Notes: generated by a model not told the origin, from the sequence alone. Shown: positions 1 through 12,022, counted from the first letter of the stretch. The stretch is DNA of 64,000 nt from Ligilactobacillus faecis (GCF_029889745.1 NZ_CP123639.1:1903501-1967500); one strand, 5' to 3'. Program-made: numbers and translations.

Positions 1-2
1 TA

Positions 3-392
3 GAAAACTTAAAAAGTTTTGCTATGAAGAATGGTTATCAAGTTAGCGGTCTGTATCAAGATATAGCTAGTGGCATTTCTTTTGAAAAAAGAAAGGAGTT
101 TTTTGAATTACTTGATCTTGTAATTGAGGGTAAAGTATCAAAGATCATTATTACTTACAAAGATAGATTAAGTCGTGTTGGTTTTGACTTGTTCAAGCAC
201 TTATTTGCCAAGTATCACACTGAAATTATCGTGATGTCAGAATTGAGTGATAAAAAGACAGACCAACGAGAAATTTTTGAGGAGATCATTAGCTTGTTAC
301 ACGCGTTCTCAATGAAAATGTATGCAAGTAGAAGAAAGAAACTCAAGGAAGCTTTAAAAGAGGAAGAAAGTGAAAAAGACCGTCAGAAGTAA
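3..392 (+). pseudogene. IS607-family serine recombinase (TnpA), 5' end cut by window edge
   Basis: The reading frame is open from base 3 and lacks the N-terminal MerR-like helix-turn-helix and the catalytic serine of this family, which would lie to the left of the window. What remains is the back half of the resolvase fold: an IASG motif, a YKDRLSRVGF motif typical of IS607 TnpA, and a basic C-terminal tail. These enzymes move IS607 elements through a serine-recombinase mechanism without target duplication. No tnpB follows; the next gene is host rluD. It may be intact beyond the edge or a solo remnant. The family assignment is confident, its completeness unknown. Confidence 0.75.
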
Positions 393-450
393 CAAGAAAC
401 GTTGCGCTATTATATTTACAATCAAGCTTTATATCCCTTTAGACAAGGCG

Positions 451-479
451 TTTAAACAGTCATATAATTTTAGTATACT
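451..479 (+). promoter_or_regulatory. Promoter of small-RNA-like element A
   Basis: A TTTAAA -35-like box (451-456) and TATACT -10 box (474-479) are separated by 17 bases. No ORF follows; the next recognisable signals are the hairpins of the repeat element at about 520-620. Confidence 0.4.
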
Positions 480-485
480 TTAATT

Positions 486-620
486 TTTAGAAAATTAATA
501 ATTGGGACTTGCGTTATTTCAAAACAGTACTGTTTATGCGTCGCCTCCTAAAAAGCAACGCCTATTATCAAAACTAAGTGTCACACGTGAAAAATATTGG
601 GTGTGGCACTTGCTTATTTT
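486..620 (+). ncRNA. Small-RNA-like repeat element, copy A
   Basis: This non-coding stretch is homologous over roughly 100 bases to 24427-24567. The best conserved core is CGTTATTTCAAAACA (about 510-524), followed in both copies by two hairpins. In copy A the first (about 538-562) is imperfect; the second pairs AAGTGTCACAC with GTGTGGCACTT. A promoter lies just upstream. No ORF is shared between the copies, so the conservation is in the RNA or DNA itself. It could be a small regulatory RNA or the end of a mobile element. Confidence 0.4.
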
Positions 621-754
621 AGTAGGTCAGATTCTGTTATATTAGAAAGAGATCTTACTTGAAGATCCCCGATAAGTCAGTCAAATATCCAGTCATGTTC
701 ACACACCAAAGTCAAGATCGTTTCTGTATATAGGTTCTTTTAAGTGCTTTTGAA

Positions 755-763
755 TGGTATAAT
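755..763 (+). promoter_or_regulatory. Extended -10 promoter before rluD
   Basis: TGG followed by TATAAT (758-763) forms an extended -10 element about 35 bases before the rluD start. No good -35 box is visible. Confidence 0.5.
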
Positions 764-798
764 ACTTATTTGAATAAAAAGATAGAGGATGATAATTT

Positions 799-1704
799 TT
801 GAAGACAGCTGTGATCGAAACGCAAAGTGGTCGTTTAGATAAAGTCTTGACTAAAGTCTTTCCAGAGTATTCGCGTTCTCAGATCCAACAATTATTGGAA
901 GCAGGCAATATTTTAGTAAATGGTGCACAGAAAAAAGGAAAGTATAAAGTCAAACAAGGTGATAAAGTTACTTTAGAAGAACCAGAATTGAAAACACTAG
1001 CTTTAGAGCCAGAAAAGATCCAACTTGATATCGTTTATGAAGATGAAGATGTGATCGTCGTCAATAAACCTCAAGGGATGGTCGTCCATCCCGCCCCAGG
1101 ACACGAAGCACATACGTTAGTCAATGCTTTGTTGTATCATTGCCCCCTCTCAACGATCAATGGAACGTTGCGACCTGGGATCGTTCATCGGATCGATAAA
1201 GACACGTCTGGTTTATTGATGGTCGCTAAAAACGATCAAGCCCATCAAAGTTTAGCTAAGCAATTAAAAGAAAAAACAAATCTCCGTGAGTATTTAGCAC
1301 TTGTGCATGGTCAGATCAAAGAAGATGAAGGAACGATCAATGCTCCTTTAGGTCGTAGTCCGAAAGACCGTAAAAAACAAGCAGTCATTGCCAATGGGCG
1401 GCCAGCCGTTACCCATTTTAAAGTTCTCAAGCGATATCAACATTATACTTTGATCAGTTGTCGGCTTGAAACAGGGCGGACACACCAGATCAGAGTCCAT
1501 TTAAAATATATCGGTCATCCGCTTGCCGGAGATCCGCTCTATGGACCTAAAAAGACGCTTAAGGGACACGGCCAGTTTTTACATGCTGCTAAATTGGGCT
1601 TCACTCACCCGAGAACGGGAGAATTTTTAACTTTTGAAGCTAAATTACCAGAAATTTTTACAAAGCAACTAGAAGACCTTGACAAAAACGAACAAATACA
1701 GTAG
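799..1704 (+). CDS. rluD: Ribosomal large subunit pseudouridine synthase, RluD family
   Basis: This 301-residue enzyme isomerises uridines to pseudouridine in 23S rRNA. An N-terminal S4 RNA-binding domain spans about residues 12-70. The catalytic domain carries the HRIDKDTSG motif with the catalytic aspartate at about residue 133, and a C-terminal GRTHQIRVH motif follows. Translation starts at TTG, preceded by a GAGGAT ribosome-binding site; no better start lies near. It has the full family length. The promoter of the pyr operon lies inside its last codons. In many lactobacilli it sits between lspA and pyrR; here lspA is replaced by a spacer and a transposon fragment. Exact target uridines cannot be read from sequence. 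Confidence 0.93.
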   Translation: MKTAVIETQSGRLDKVLTKVFPEYSRSQIQQLLEAGNILVNGAQKKGKYKVKQGDKVTLEEPELKTLALEPEKIQLDIVYEDEDVIVVNKPQGMVVHPAPGHEAHTLVNALLYHCPLSTINGTLRPGIVHRIDKDTSGLLMVAKNDQAHQSLAKQLKEKTNLREYLALVHGQIKEDEGTINAPLGRSPKDRKKQAVIANGRPAVTHFKVLKRYQHYTLISCRLETGRTHQIRVHLKYIGHPLAGDPLYGPKKTLKGHGQFLHAAKLGFTHPRTGEFLTFEAKLPEIFTKQLEDLDKNEQIQ

Positions 1705-1707
1705 ATT
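1679..1707 (+). promoter_or_regulatory. Promoter of the pyr operon, overlapping the rluD stop
   Basis: A consensus TTGACA -35 box (1679-1684) and TAGATT -10 box (1702-1707) are separated by exactly 17 bases. The -10 box overlaps the TAG stop of rluD. Transcripts would begin at about 1714, just upstream of the first PyrR attenuator. Confidence 0.7.
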
Positions 1708-1736
1708 ATAAATAAATAAGGAAGTCCTTTAAGAGT

Positions 1737-2395
<659 letters not shown>

Positions 2396-2411
2396 AATGA
2401 CCATTTTAATT

Positions 2412-2505
2412 GACTCCAGAGAGGGCAAAAGAGGTTAAAAGACTTAAAAATGATACTTTAAGTCTACCTTTTTAGAGCCCGAAATCTAGGATTTCGGGCT
2501 TTTTT
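2412..2505 (+). promoter_or_regulatory. PyrR-dependent attenuator 2 (pyrR-pyrP spacer)
   Basis: GACTCCAGAGAGGGC (2412-2426) resembles the PyrR-binding loop, with a less perfect 3' end than attenuator 1. A strong intrinsic terminator pairs AGCCCGAAAT (2476-2485) with ATTTCGGGCT (2491-2500), followed by TTTTTT. Read-through permits transcription of pyrP and the biosynthetic genes. No third attenuator fits before pyrB, because the pyrP-pyrB gap is only 16 bases. Confidence 0.82.
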
Positions 2506-2544
2506 CTTAGAAAGACTAAGAAAATTTGATAAAGGAAGAAAAAG

Positions 2545-3828
2545 ATGAAGACAAAAAATGAAGTTTTTAGAAATGAAGATGCATTATTAGATATCAACGA
2601 TAAACCGAGCTTCCCACATTGGCTCGTTTTATCGATCCAACATCTCTTTACGATGTTTGGCGCAACAGTTTTAGTGCCATTATTGATCGGTTTAGATCCA
2701 AGTATCGCCTTATTTTGTTCTGGGATCGGGACTTTAGTCTATCTATTTTGTACTAAAGCTAAGATCCCAGCTTATTTAGGATCAAGTTTTGCTTTTATCA
2801 TGACGATGCAAGTGTTGATGAAAAACTATGGTTATCCCGCTGTTGGCCAAGGTGCGATCGCGGCTGGTCTTGTTTATGTGATCGTCTCACTGATCGTTGG
2901 CAAATTTGGGTCCGCTTGGGTTGATCAACTTTTACCGCCGGTTGTCGTTGGACCGATCGTTATCGTGATCGGCTTATCACTAGCAACCACTGCAGCTAAT
3001 GATGCGATGCTGAATAATTCGACTTATGATCTAAAATACTTCAGTGTGGCACTGCTTACCTTATTGTTGACGATCATTTTTAACATCTATTTGAAAGGTT
3101 TTCCAAGTATGATCCCAGTTTTATTAGGGATCATCTCCGGCTATATCATTGCTGTTTTGCTTGGGATCGTTGATTTTTCTGGCGTTGCCAAAGCTAAGTG
3201 GTTTAGCTTACCAGCTTTTGATGTGATGTTTATCAATTATGATTTTAAATGGTATCCAGCTGCGATCTTAGGAATGGCGCCGATCGCCTTTGTTACGATG
3301 ACTGAGCATATGGGTCATATCATGGTCTTAAATAAGTTGACTAAGCGTAATTTCTTTAAAGATCCAGGTTTGAATCGCACCCTTTTAGGTGATGGACTCT
3401 CAAGTATTATCGCTGGTTTTGCAGGTGGACCGCCAACAACTTCCTACGGTGAAAACATCGGAGTCTTAGCGATGTCTAAAGTTCATTCAGTTTGGGTCAT
3501 TTCAGGGGCTGCTTTCTTTGCTTTTCTCTTCAGTTTTTGTGGCAAGATCTCAGCTTTGATCCAATCGATCCCAAGTCCAGTTATCGGTGGGATCTCATTT
3601 CTACTCTTTGGCATGATCGCGTCAAACGGTCTTCAGATCTTAGTCGATAATAAAGTCAACTATGGTTTAAAACGTAATTTAGTGATCACATCAGTCATCT
3701 TAGTTGTTGGAGTTGGTGGAACTTACTTGCAACTCGGAAATTTCCAATTGACAAGTATCGCTTTAGCAACGCTTTTTGGGATCGGATTAAATTTAGTATT
3801 ACCAAAATATGCTTTTAGCGAACGTTAA
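2545..3828 (+). CDS. pyrP: Uracil permease (NCS2 family)
   Basis: This 427-residue membrane protein imports uracil, probably by proton symport. It is almost entirely hydrophobic, with about 12-14 predicted membrane spans, and has the NCS2 hallmarks: an N-terminal PHWLVLSIQHLFTMFGATVLVP segment and, in the second half, the FAGGPPTTSYGENIG motif at about residues 293-307, characteristic of uracil transporters. The ATG follows an AAGGAAG site. It sits behind the second attenuator, so uptake is switched together with de novo synthesis. The uracil specificity is strongly supported by the motif and operon position. Confidence 0.93.
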   Translation: MKTKNEVFRNEDALLDINDKPSFPHWLVLSIQHLFTMFGATVLVPLLIGLDPSIALFCSGIGTLVYLFCTKAKIPAYLGSSFAFIMTMQVLMKNYGYPAVGQGAIAAGLVYVIVSLIVGKFGSAWVDQLLPPVVVGPIVIVIGLSLATTAANDAMLNNSTYDLKYFSVALLTLLLTIIFNIYLKGFPSMIPVLLGIISGYIIAVLLGIVDFSGVAKAKWFSLPAFDVMFINYDFKWYPAAILGMAPIAFVTMTEHMGHIMVLNKLTKRNFFKDPGLNRTLLGDGLSSIIAGFAGGPPTTSYGENIGVLAMSKVHSVWVISGAAFFAFLFSFCGKISALIQSIPSPVIGGISFLLFGMIASNGLQILVDNKVNYGLKRNLVITSVILVVGVGGTYLQLGNFQLTSIALATLFGIGLNLVLPKYAFSER

Positions 3829-3844
3829 AGAAAGGAAATGAGCT

Positions 3845-4777
3845 ATGAAACACTTTGTATCGGTCGATAATTTAGATGAAACAAAAGTTTTGGAACTTAT
3901 CAAACGCGCCCAATATTTTAAAAATGGAGGGCAGATCAACTTAACCCGCGCTGTTTATTGTGTCAATATGTTTTTTGAAGATTCGACGCGGACGCATACG
4001 AGTTTTGAGATGGCTGAGCGTAAATTAGGTCTAAATGTGTTGAGTTTTGATCCAAAGCAAAGTTCAGTCAATAAAGGTGAGACCTTATATGATACGCTAC
4101 TGACGATGGATGCGCTTGGGGTCGATCTTGCTGTGATCCGTCATTCTGAAAATGAGTATTACCAAGAACTCATCACTCCTTCAGCCGATAAAACACTAGA
4201 TATCGGGATCTTAAATGGTGGTGATGGTAGTGGCCAGCACCCTTCGCAATGTTTATTAGATCTTTTAACGATCTATGAAGAATTTGGGGAATTTGCAGGT
4301 CTAAAGATCGCGATCGTTGGCGATATCACTAATTCAAGGGTCGCTAAGAGCAATATGGAATTACTGCATAGACTAGGGGCAAAGCTCTTCTTTTCTGGTC
4401 CCGAGTATTGGTATAGTGAGGCGTTTGAACGATATGGAGAATATCGGCCTTTAGATGAACTGGTCGCAGAAATCGATGTCTTAATGCTTTTACGCGTTCA
4501 GCATGAAAGGCATCAAGGTGATCAAAATGAACTGGTCTTTTCACCCCAAAAATATCATCAAGAATTTGGTTTAACAAAAGAGCGTTATCAAAAATTAAAA
4601 GCAGATGCGATCATCATGCATCCAGGACCGATCAATCGCGACGTCGAATTTGCAAGCGAGTTAGTCGAAAGTAAAAAATCGCGTTTCAAAGCTCAGATGC
4701 AAAATGGTGTCTTTATGCGAATGGCGATGTTAGAACAAGTGCTCAAAGGCCGTGGCCTCGGAGGGGAAAATAAATGA
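3845..4777 (+). CDS. pyrB: Aspartate carbamoyltransferase catalytic subunit
   Basis: The enzyme joins carbamoyl phosphate and aspartate to form N-carbamoylaspartate, the committed step of pyrimidine synthesis. The protein has 310 residues. The carbamoyl-phosphate-binding motif STRT is at residues 47-50, followed by HTSFEMAE, and a second-domain [11 protein letters not shown] motif lies near residue 258. No regulatory subunit gene (pyrI) is present, as usual in Gram-positives, which use the unregulated catalytic trimer. The start lies 16 bases after pyrP behind AAAGGAAATGAG. Its 3' end overlaps pyrC by four bases (ATGA). Confidence 0.96.
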   Translation: MKHFVSVDNLDETKVLELIKRAQYFKNGGQINLTRAVYCVNMFFEDSTRTHTSFEMAERKLGLNVLSFDPKQSSVNKGETLYDTLLTMDALGVDLAVIRHSENEYYQELITPSADKTLDIGILNGGDGSGQHPSQCLLDLLTIYEEFGEFAGLKIAIVGDITNSRVAKSNMELLHRLGAKLFFSGPEYWYSEAFERYGEYRPLDELVAEIDVLMLLRVQHERHQGDQNELVFSPQKYHQEFGLTKERYQKLKADAIIMHPGPINRDVEFASELVESKKSRFKAQMQNGVFMRMAMLEQVLKGRGLGGENK

Positions 4778-6066
4778 AAACTTTACTAAAAAATGGCGTT
4801 GTTTATCAAGCTGGAAAGATGCTACCAAACGATCTATTGATCGCAGATGGAGTGATCAAAGCTTTAGGGACTGATCTAAGTGAACTGGTGACTTCTGAGA
4901 CAAACGTCATCGAATTAAACGGGCGTCTAGTTGCACCTGGGCTTGTTGATGTTCATGTGCACTACCGTGAACCGGGTTTTACGCATAAAGAAACGATCAA
5001 AACAGGAAGTAAAGCGGCAGCCCATGGAGGCTATACGACTGTGTGTGCGATGCCAAATCTAGACCCAGTCCCAGATACACCCGAAAGAGTCAAAAAACAA
5101 GTGGAACTAAACGAAACAGACGGTGTCATTAAGATCAAACAATATGGTGCGATCACTAAAGGACTAAAGAGTGATGAATTGCTTGATTACGCGGGGATGA
5201 AAGCTGCAGGAGCTTTTGCGTTTAGTAATGATGGTTGTGGAGTCCAAACGGCTGGAACGATGTATCAAGCGATGTTAGCTGCTAAAAAATTAGGAATGCC
5301 TTTAGTCGCTCACGTTGAAGATAACTCACTTCTTTTTGGTGGTGTGATGCATGCTGGGCAAAAAGCAAAAGAATTAGGATTACCTGGGATCTTAGGTGTC
5401 AGCGAATCATCTCAGATCGCTCGTGATCTATTACTTGCTAAAGAAACTGGTGTCCATTACCACGTGTGCCATGTTTCAACTAAAGAAAGTGTTGAATTGA
5501 TCCGCTTAGCTAAAGCTCATGGGATCAATGTGACGTGTGAAGTTTCACCACATCATTTGTTACTAGATGAAGAAGATATTCCAGCGAATGATGGTTTTTA
5601 CAAAATGAATCCACCGTTACGCACTAAAGGAGATCATGCTGCTTTGATCGCAGGTCTTTTAGACGGGACGATCGACATGATCGCAACTGATCATGCACCA
5701 CATAGTATTGATGAAAAGACAGGTGATATGCGAACGTCTGCTTTTGGGATCACAGGCAGTGAAACAGCTTTTGCTCTTCTATACACGCATTTAGTTAAAG
5801 AACAAAAATTGTTATCTTTAGGAAAATTGATCGATCTGATGTCCAAAGCTCCAGCTGAAAAATTTGGGTTTGATGCGGGACAGATCTACGCTGGTGCTCA
5901 AGCAGACCTTGCGATCTTTGAGCTTGAAACTGAATATGAATTAAAAGAAGCAGATTATTTATCACGAGGAATAAATACACCATTTACAGGTCAAAAAGTT
6001 TTTGGCCAAACGTACTTGACTTTAGTGGATGGGAGACCAGTTTACCAAAAGGAGGGCGAAAAATGA
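4774..6066 (+). CDS. pyrC: Dihydroorotase (type I)
   Basis: This zinc amidohydrolase cyclises carbamoylaspartate to dihydroorotate. The 430-residue protein carries the metal-binding [10 protein letters not shown] motif with His61 and His63, later histidines in AHVED and HVCHVS segments, and an aspartate in ATDHAPH. It has the length of the bacterial multifunctional-type (class I) dihydroorotases. Start and stop overlap with neighbours: it begins inside the last bases of pyrB and ends within the start of carA (ATGA-type overlap), indicating translational coupling. Confidence 0.96.
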   Translation: MKTLLKNGVVYQAGKMLPNDLLIADGVIKALGTDLSELVTSETNVIELNGRLVAPGLVDVHVHYREPGFTHKETIKTGSKAAAHGGYTTVCAMPNLDPVPDTPERVKKQVELNETDGVIKIKQYGAITKGLKSDELLDYAGMKAAGAFAFSNDGCGVQTAGTMYQAMLAAKKLGMPLVAHVEDNSLLFGGVMHAGQKAKELGLPGILGVSESSQIARDLLLAKETGVHYHVCHVSTKESVELIRLAKAHGINVTCEVSPHHLLLDEEDIPANDGFYKMNPPLRTKGDHAALIAGLLDGTIDMIATDHAPHSIDEKTGDMRTSAFGITGSETAFALLYTHLVKEQKLLSLGKLIDLMSKAPAEKFGFDAGQIYAGAQADLAIFELETEYELKEADYLSRGINTPFTGQKVFGQTYLTLVDGRPVYQKEGEK

Positions 6067-7148
6067 AGCGTTATTTAGTTTTAGAAGATGGGACTATCTT
6101 TAAGGGCGATGCTTTTGGAGCAGAGCGTCAAACAACTGGTGAAGTCGTGTTTACAACAGGAATGACTGGATATCAAGAAGCAGTGACAGATCAATCATTT
6201 GCAGATCAGATCTTAGTCTTTACCAATCCTTTGATCGGTAACTATGGTGTCAATCTAGATGATTACGAATCGATCACCCCTAATTGTTATGGCGTCGTCT
6301 GTCGTGAAGTCGCTCGTGTAGCAGACAGTTGGCGTAAGCAAGATACGTTCGATAATTTTTTAAAACAAATGAATATTCCAGGGATCTGTCATATCGATAC
6401 TCGAGCTTTGACGAAAAAATTACGAGAGCATGGGACGATGAAGGGGTGTTTAGTTGATTCGATCCATGATATGGAACATACGCTAGATCAATTACATGCG
6501 ACTGTTTTAAATGATCGGGTCGTTGAACAAGTCTCGACGACAAAACCTTATCCTAATCCAGGCGAGAAACGCAATGTCGTTTTAGTTGATTATGGCTTAA
6601 AACACAGTATTTTACGCGAACTTTCCAAACGCGATTGTAATACGATCGTCTTACCCGCTAGTGCAACGGCCGAAGATATTTTGCGCTTAAAACCAGATGG
6701 AGTGATGCTTTCTAACGGACCTGGTGATCCAAAAGACGTTTTACATGCAGTTGAAATGGTCAAAGAGATCCAAAAGCAACTGCCACTTTTTGGGATCTGC
6801 CTAGGCCATCAGATCTTTGCTTTAGCAAATGGAGCGGATACGTATAAGATGAAATTTGGACATCGTGGTTTCAACCATCCAGTAAAAGAGATCGCAACGG
6901 GGCGGATCAATTTTACCTCTCAAAATCATGGTTATGCTGTTGACCCAGCAACTGTCGATAAAGCTGAACTGATCATCACTCATAAAGAGATCAATGATGG
7001 AACGGTCGAAGGTCTGCGCCATAAACGGTACAAAGCCTTTAGCGTCCAATTTCACCCAGATGCTGCTCCAGGCCCACATGACGCCGTCGATATTTTTGAC
7101 GATTTCATGCATATGATCGATCAACGAAAGGAAGAGGAAAATGCCTAA
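6063..7148 (+). CDS. carA: Carbamoyl-phosphate synthase, small (glutaminase) subunit
   Basis: It hydrolyses glutamine and passes ammonia to the large subunit. The 361-residue protein has an N-terminal CPSase small-chain domain and a C-terminal class I glutamine amidotransferase domain. The nucleophile Cys246 is in GICLGHQ, and the catalytic histidine is in the later [10 protein letters not shown] segment, which also supplies a shifted glutamate position typical of this subfamily. It overlaps carB by eight bases. Position inside the PyrR-controlled operon marks it as the pyrimidine-specific copy (often called pyrAA). Confidence 0.96.
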   Translation: MKRYLVLEDGTIFKGDAFGAERQTTGEVVFTTGMTGYQEAVTDQSFADQILVFTNPLIGNYGVNLDDYESITPNCYGVVCREVARVADSWRKQDTFDNFLKQMNIPGICHIDTRALTKKLREHGTMKGCLVDSIHDMEHTLDQLHATVLNDRVVEQVSTTKPYPNPGEKRNVVLVDYGLKHSILRELSKRDCNTIVLPASATAEDILRLKPDGVMLSNGPGDPKDVLHAVEMVKEIQKQLPLFGICLGHQIFALANGADTYKMKFGHRGFNHPVKEIATGRINFTSQNHGYAVDPATVDKAELIITHKEINDGTVEGLRHKRYKAFSVQFHPDAAPGPHDAVDIFDDFMHMIDQRKEEENA

Positions 7149-10100
7149 AAGAACAGATATCAAAAAGATCATGGTCCTTGGTTCAGGACCGATCATTATC
7201 GGACAAGCAGCTGAATTTGATTATTCTGGGACACAAGCCTGCATGGCTTTAAGGGAAGAAGGTTATGAAGTCGTCTTAGTCAATTCTAACCCGGCGACGA
7301 TCATGACCGATACTGATATTGCTGACCGTGTTTATATCGAGCCTTTGACGGTCGAAGCTGTTTCGCGGATCATGCGCCAAGAATATCCAGATGCACTTTT
7401 GCCAACACTTGGTGGGCAGATCGGCTTGAACTTGGCGATCGCCTTACATCAAAGCGGGATCCTAGATGAACTAGGGGTCGAACTACTTGGGACAAAACTT
7501 TCTGCGATCGATCAAGCTGAAGACCGAGAAAAATTTAAAGAATTGATGTTGAGTTTAAATGAACCGATCCCAGCTTCTAAAACAGTCAATACGGTCGAAG
7601 AAGCTTTGTCATTTGCTAACGAGATCGGTTATCCTGTGATCGTACGTCCAGCCTTTACGATGGGGGGAACAGGTGGTGGTCTATGTGATACACCAGAACA
7701 ACTAACTGAGATCGCCGCTAATGGTCTGGAACTTTCACCAGCAACACAATGTTTGATCGAAAAATCGATCACAGGCTATAAAGAGATCGAATTTGAAGTG
7801 ATGCGTGATTCGGCCAATAATGCAATGGTCGTATGTTCGATGGAAAACTTTGATCCAGTCGGGATCCATACGGGTGATTCGATCGTTATCGCGCCGACAC
7901 AAACTTTAAGTGATCGTGAGTATCAAATGTTACGGGATTGCTCTTTGAAATTGATCCGCGCTTTGAAGATCGAGGGGGGATGTAACGTTCAATTGGCCCT
8001 CGATCCAAAGAGCTATCACTATAATGTGATCGAAGTCAATCCGCGAGTTTCACGTTCCTCAGCGCTAGCTTCTAAAGCAACAGGTTATCCGATCGCTAAA
8101 ATGGCTGCTAAGATCGCAGTCGGTTTGACCTTAGATGAGATCAAAAATCCTGTTACCCAAACGACATATGCTGAATTTGAACCTGCGCTAGACTATGTTG
8201 TTGCTAAGATCCCACGGTGGCCTTTTGATAAGTTTGCCCAAGCTGATCGCAAGTTAGGGACGCAAATGAAAGCAACTGGTGAGGTGATGGCGATCGGTCG
8301 AAATTTAGAAGAAGCTTTACAAAAAGCGATCCGTTCGCTTGAGATCGATGAAAAAGATCTTTTAGTACCAAAGATAAGTCAAGTTGTAGATGAAGAGTTA
8401 GAAGAAAAACTAGTTCATGCTCAAGATGATCGCTTATTTTATTTAGCAGAAGCCTTCCGACGGGGCTACACTTTGAATGAAGTTCATGAATTTACAAAGA
8501 TCAATCTATATTATTTAGATGTCGTCAAACATCTTGTTGAACTTGAAACTAAGCTCAAAGAGACGCCAAATGATATTGAAGTCTTACGAGAAGCTAAGTA
8601 CTATGGTTTTAGTGATCAAACGATCGCTAAATTGTGGCAAACAAAAGAAGAGACAGTTCGAGCACTTAGAAAAAAAGAAAAGATCGTACCTGTCTATAAG
8701 ATGGTCGATACTTGTGCAGCGGAATTTGAATCGCACACACCATATTTTTATAGTTCGTATGATCAAGAAAATGAAAGCAAGCGTTCAGCTAAAGAATCTG
8801 TTTTAGTGATCGGTTCAGGCCCGATCCGGATCGGTCAAGGTGTCGAGTTTGATTATGCTACAGTTCATAGCGTCAAAGCGATCCAAGCGCTAGGCTACGA
8901 GGCGATCGTGATGAATTCCAATCCTGAGACGGTTTCGACAGATTTTTCAGTTTCAGATAAGTTATACTTTGAACCACTAGAACTTGAAGATGTCTTAAAT
9001 GTGATCGAATTAGAACGACCTAAAGGTGTGATCGTCCAATTTGGGGGACAAACTGCGATCAATTTAGCCGAAGGTCTAGCTCAAAATGGCGTCAATGTTT
9101 TAGGGACAAGCGTTGAAGATCTTGATCGGGCCGAAGATCGTGAACTCTTTGATCAAGTTATCAAAGAGCTTGGTCTAAAACAACCAAGTGGCAAGACAGC
9201 TACGACTGAAGCTGAAGTTGTAGCTTCAGCACATGAATTAGGCTACCCTGTCTTAGTGCGACCAAGTTATGTTTTAGGTGGACGGGCGATGGAGATTGTG
9301 AATAATGATGAAGAGTTACACGAATACTTAGCTGAGAACGCCCATTTCGCTAAAGAACATCCGATCTTAGTCGATGCTTATCTTGAAGGGTATGAATGTG
9401 AAGTTGATGCGATCTGTGATGGCAAAGATGTTTTGATCCCAGGGATCATGGAGCATATCGAACAAGCTGGGGTCCATTCAGGTGATTCGATGGCGGTTTA
9501 TCCACCACAAAACTTTGATCTTTCTGTGAAAAAGCAGATCGAAGAAGCAACGAAGAAACTTGCAGTCGCGTTGAAGTGTATCGGGATCATGAATATCCAA
9601 TTTATCGTCCATCAAGGTGAAGTTTATGTTTTAGAAGTGAACCCACGGGCAAGTCGCACAGTGCCATTTTTAAGTAAGATCACGGGGATCAAGATGACAC
9701 AGGTAGCAACACAAGTTATTTTAGGAAAAAGCTTAAAAGAGTTAGGCTATACTTCAGGGATCTACCCAGAAAGTCAACTTGTCCATATCAAAGCCCCAGT
9801 CTTTTCTTTCAATAAGTTGACTGATGTTGATAGTTTACTTGGACCAGAGATGAAATCGACTGGCGAAGTCATGGGAACTGATCAAACTTTTGAAAAAGCC
9901 CTTTATAAAGCTTTTATCGGCGCTAATATGAAACTTCCGGCAAATGGGAACGTTTTATTTACCGTCAAAGATAAAGATAAGGAGAAAGCCTTAGCTTTAG
10001 CTAAACGCTTTGCCCGGATCGGTTATCGGATCTTTGCTACTAAAGGAACCGCCCAATTTTTAAATAATGCAGGGCTTCATGTAGTTGAAGTAGCGAAAGT

Positions 10101-10323
10101 TGCTGAAACGGCTGCTACCAATAATATTTTGCATGCCTTACAAAATAATGAAGTCGATATCGTGATCAACACGTTAGATCATGACCAAGAAAAACTTTCT
10201 GATGGTTTTGTGATCCGACAAACAGCCATCGAGCATAATATTGCTTTGCTCACATCATTTGATACTGTTGATGCATTGTTAAAAGCATTAGAAAACCGCT
10301 CTTACTCGACAGATGCACTTTAA
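7141..10323 (+). CDS. carB: Carbamoyl-phosphate synthase, large subunit
   Basis: The 1060-residue large subunit makes carbamoyl phosphate from bicarbonate, ammonia and two ATP. It consists of two homologous ATP-grasp halves, each beginning with a [22 protein letters not shown] nucleotide-binding motif (about residues 12 and 558), an oligomerisation region between them, and a C-terminal MGS-like allosteric domain (about 930-1060). Length and both halves are complete. The start overlaps carA by eight bases. Partner of carA; often named pyrAB in lactobacilli. Confidence 0.97.
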   Translation: MPKRTDIKKIMVLGSGPIIIGQAAEFDYSGTQACMALREEGYEVVLVNSNPATIMTDTDIADRVYIEPLTVEAVSRIMRQEYPDALLPTLGGQIGLNLAIALHQSGILDELGVELLGTKLSAIDQAEDREKFKELMLSLNEPIPASKTVNTVEEALSFANEIGYPVIVRPAFTMGGTGGGLCDTPEQLTEIAANGLELSPATQCLIEKSITGYKEIEFEVMRDSANNAMVVCSMENFDPVGIHTGDSIVIAPTQTLSDREYQMLRDCSLKLIRALKIEGGCNVQLALDPKSYHYNVIEVNPRVSRSSALASKATGYPIAKMAAKIAVGLTLDEIKNPVTQTTYAEFEPALDYVVAKIPRWPFDKFAQADRKLGTQMKATGEVMAIGRNLEEALQKAIRSLEIDEKDLLVPKISQVVDEELEEKLVHAQDDRLFYLAEAFRRGYTLNEVHEFTKINLYYLDVVKHLVELETKLKETPNDIEVLREAKYYGFSDQTIAKLWQTKEETVRALRKKEKIVPVYKMVDTCAAEFESHTPYFYSSYDQENESKRSAKESVLVIGSGPIRIGQGVEFDYATVHSVKAIQALGYEAIVMNSNPETVSTDFSVSDKLYFEPLELEDVLNVIELERPKGVIVQFGGQTAINLAEGLAQNGVNVLGTSVEDLDRAEDRELFDQVIKELGLKQPSGKTATTEAEVVASAHELGYPVLVRPSYVLGGRAMEIVNNDEELHEYLAENAHFAKEHPILVDAYLEGYECEVDAICDGKDVLIPGIMEHIEQAGVHSGDSMAVYPPQNFDLSVKKQIEEATKKLAVALKCIGIMNIQFIVHQGEVYVLEVNPRASRTVPFLSKITGIKMTQVATQVILGKSLKELGYTSGIYPESQLVHIKAPVFSFNKLTDVDSLLGPEMKSTGEVMGTDQTFEKALYKAFIGANMKLPANGNVLFTVKDKDKEKALALAKRFARIGYRIFATKGTAQFLNNAGLHVVEVAKVAETAATNNILHALQNNEVDIVINTLDHDQEKLSDGFVIRQTAIEHNIALLTSFDTVDALLKALENRSYSTDAL

Positions 10324-10362
10324 ATTTTACTTGAACGCAGATTTATATAGGAGGATCAATCA

Positions 10363-11301
10363 ATGTCAAGATTAGCTGTTAATTTACCAGGTCTAAAGCT
10401 TAAAAACCCGATCATGCCTGCCAGTGGAACATTTGGCTTTGGCGATGTTTCTTCGGCTAATAAATTTGATCTTGAACGTTTAGGAGCACTTGTTGTCAAG
10501 ACAACGACTAGAGAAGCACGTGACGGGAATCCCAATCCTAAGATCGCGATCTTAGATAATGGCGTGATCAATGCTGTTGGTTTACAAAATCCAGGAGTTG
10601 AAGCAGTTGTAGCTGAAAAGCTTCCTGCTTTGAAAAAGCGAGCTTCTAATTTACCGATCATTGGAAGTGTCGGTGGCTCAACTGTCGAAGAATACGTATA
10701 TGTTGCTAAAAAGCTTTCAGATTCAGGGCTAGTGGCTGCTTTAGAATTAAATATCTCTTGTCCAAATGTTCATGAAGGTGGAATGGCTTTTGGAACTGAT
10801 CCTAAAACAGCAGCCTTACTGACAGAAAAAGTCAAAGAAGTCTCAGATGTTCCAGTCTACGTTAAACTCTCGCCTAATGTAACTGACGTCGTTTCGATCG
10901 CTAAAGCAGTTGAAGCTGCTGGAGCTGATGGTTTGACGTTGATCAATACCTTGATGGGGATGAGCTTAGATCTAAAAACGCGTCGTTCTGTTTTAGGAAA
11001 TTTGACTGGAGGATTTTCCGGTCATTCGATCAAGCCGATCGCGATCAGAATGATCTACCAAGTTTCACACGCAGTTGAGATCCCGATCATCGGTGTTGGT
11101 GGGATCAAATCCGCAAAAGATGTGATCGAGATGTATTTAGCAGGTGCGACTGCAGTTCAAGTCGGAACGGCCCATTTTTACGATCCTTTGATCTGCCCAC
11201 ATCTGATCGAGCAATTACCAGCGTTAATGGATGAACTTGAGATCGAAAGTCTCTCTAGCTTGATCAAAGAAGTACGGGAGGCACGAAAAAATGAAAATTA
11301 A
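10363..11301 (+). CDS. pyrD: Dihydroorotate dehydrogenase, class 1B-like catalytic subunit
   Basis: It oxidises dihydroorotate to orotate using FMN. The 312-residue TIM barrel carries NISCPN with the catalytic cysteine at about residue 133, which replaces the serine of class 2 enzymes. Later GVGGI and GTA segments bind the FMN phosphate. An AGGAGG site lies seven bases upstream of the ATG. Class 1B enzymes normally work with the FAD/[2Fe-2S] subunit PyrK, but no pyrK is present in this operon or window. Lactobacillus plantarum-type pyr operons are also known to lack it, so the electron acceptor is uncertain. Confidence 0.93.
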   Translation: MSRLAVNLPGLKLKNPIMPASGTFGFGDVSSANKFDLERLGALVVKTTTREARDGNPNPKIAILDNGVINAVGLQNPGVEAVVAEKLPALKKRASNLPIIGSVGGSTVEEYVYVAKKLSDSGLVAALELNISCPNVHEGGMAFGTDPKTAALLTEKVKEVSDVPVYVKLSPNVTDVVSIAKAVEAAGADGLTLINTLMGMSLDLKTRRSVLGNLTGGFSGHSIKPIAIRMIYQVSHAVEIPIIGVGGIKSAKDVIEMYLAGATAVQVGTAHFYDPLICPHLIEQLPALMDELEIESLSSLIKEVREARKNEN

Positions 11302-12007
11302 ACGTCCGATCATTGCGCTTGATTTTAATGACCGTCAAGTGATCGATAGCTTTTTAGACAAATTTCCTAAAGATGAAGCTTTATTTGTCAAGATCGGGAT
11401 GGAATCGTATTACAGCAATGGACAAGATCTGATCCGAGCTGTCAAAGCGCGAGGTCATGATGTTTTTCTAGACTTAAAGTGTCATGATATCCCGCACACT
11501 GTTGAAAGAGCACTCTTTGTTTTAGGCTCTTTAGGTGTTGATCTGACGACGATCCATGCTAGTGGTGGAAGCCAGATGATGCAAGCCGCCAAAAATGGCT
11601 TACTTGAAGGGGCCGCCAAAAGTGGTCAAAAAGCTCCTAAGTTATTGGCGATCACACAATTGACTTCAAGTGACGAACGAGTAGTCAAAGATGAACAGCT
11701 CTGCCGTGTCTCGTTAGAAGAAAGTGTCAAACACTATGCTAAATTAGCGGCTAAGGCAGGTTGTGATGGTGTTGTTTGTTCTGGCTTCGAAGCCCAAATG
11801 ATCAAAGAGGTAACTACAGCAGACTTTTTACGGGTCACGCCGGGGATCCGTGGAAAAGAGGATAGTGTCGACGATCAAAAACGCGTTATGACACCTCAAG
11901 CAGCCGCTAAAAATGGGGCAAGTGCGATCGTAGTCGGTCGCTCGATCACACAAGCTAAAGATCCTTATCGTGCTTACCAACAGATCAAAGCACTTTGGAA
12001 TGAATAG
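11291..12007 (+). CDS. pyrF: Orotidine-5'-phosphate decarboxylase
   Basis: It decarboxylates OMP to UMP, the last step of the pathway. The 238-residue TIM barrel has the catalytic signature [10 protein letters not shown], with Asp61, Lys63 and Asp66 in the DxKxxD pattern. A phosphate-binding VTPGIRG loop and a C-terminal VVGRSIT motif follow. It overlaps the end of pyrD by 11 bases, so the two are probably translationally coupled. Length is normal for the family. Confidence 0.96.
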   Translation: MKIKRPIIALDFNDRQVIDSFLDKFPKDEALFVKIGMESYYSNGQDLIRAVKARGHDVFLDLKCHDIPHTVERALFVLGSLGVDLTTIHASGGSQMMQAAKNGLLEGAAKSGQKAPKLLAITQLTSSDERVVKDEQLCRVSLEESVKHYAKLAAKAGCDGVVCSGFEAQMIKEVTTADFLRVTPGIRGKEDSVDDQKRVMTPQAAAKNGASAIVVGRSITQAKDPYRAYQQIKALWNE

Positions 12008-12022
12008 AAAGGAATTTTAACT

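Noticed and set aside
2505-3845. A third PyrR attenuator before pyrB, as in Bacillus
   Set aside because: The pyrP-pyrB gap is only 16 bases and contains no binding loop or terminator.
7141-10323. Additional small genes inside carB on other frames
   Set aside because: They overlap a fully conserved enzyme, lack ribosome-binding sites and look like frame shadows.
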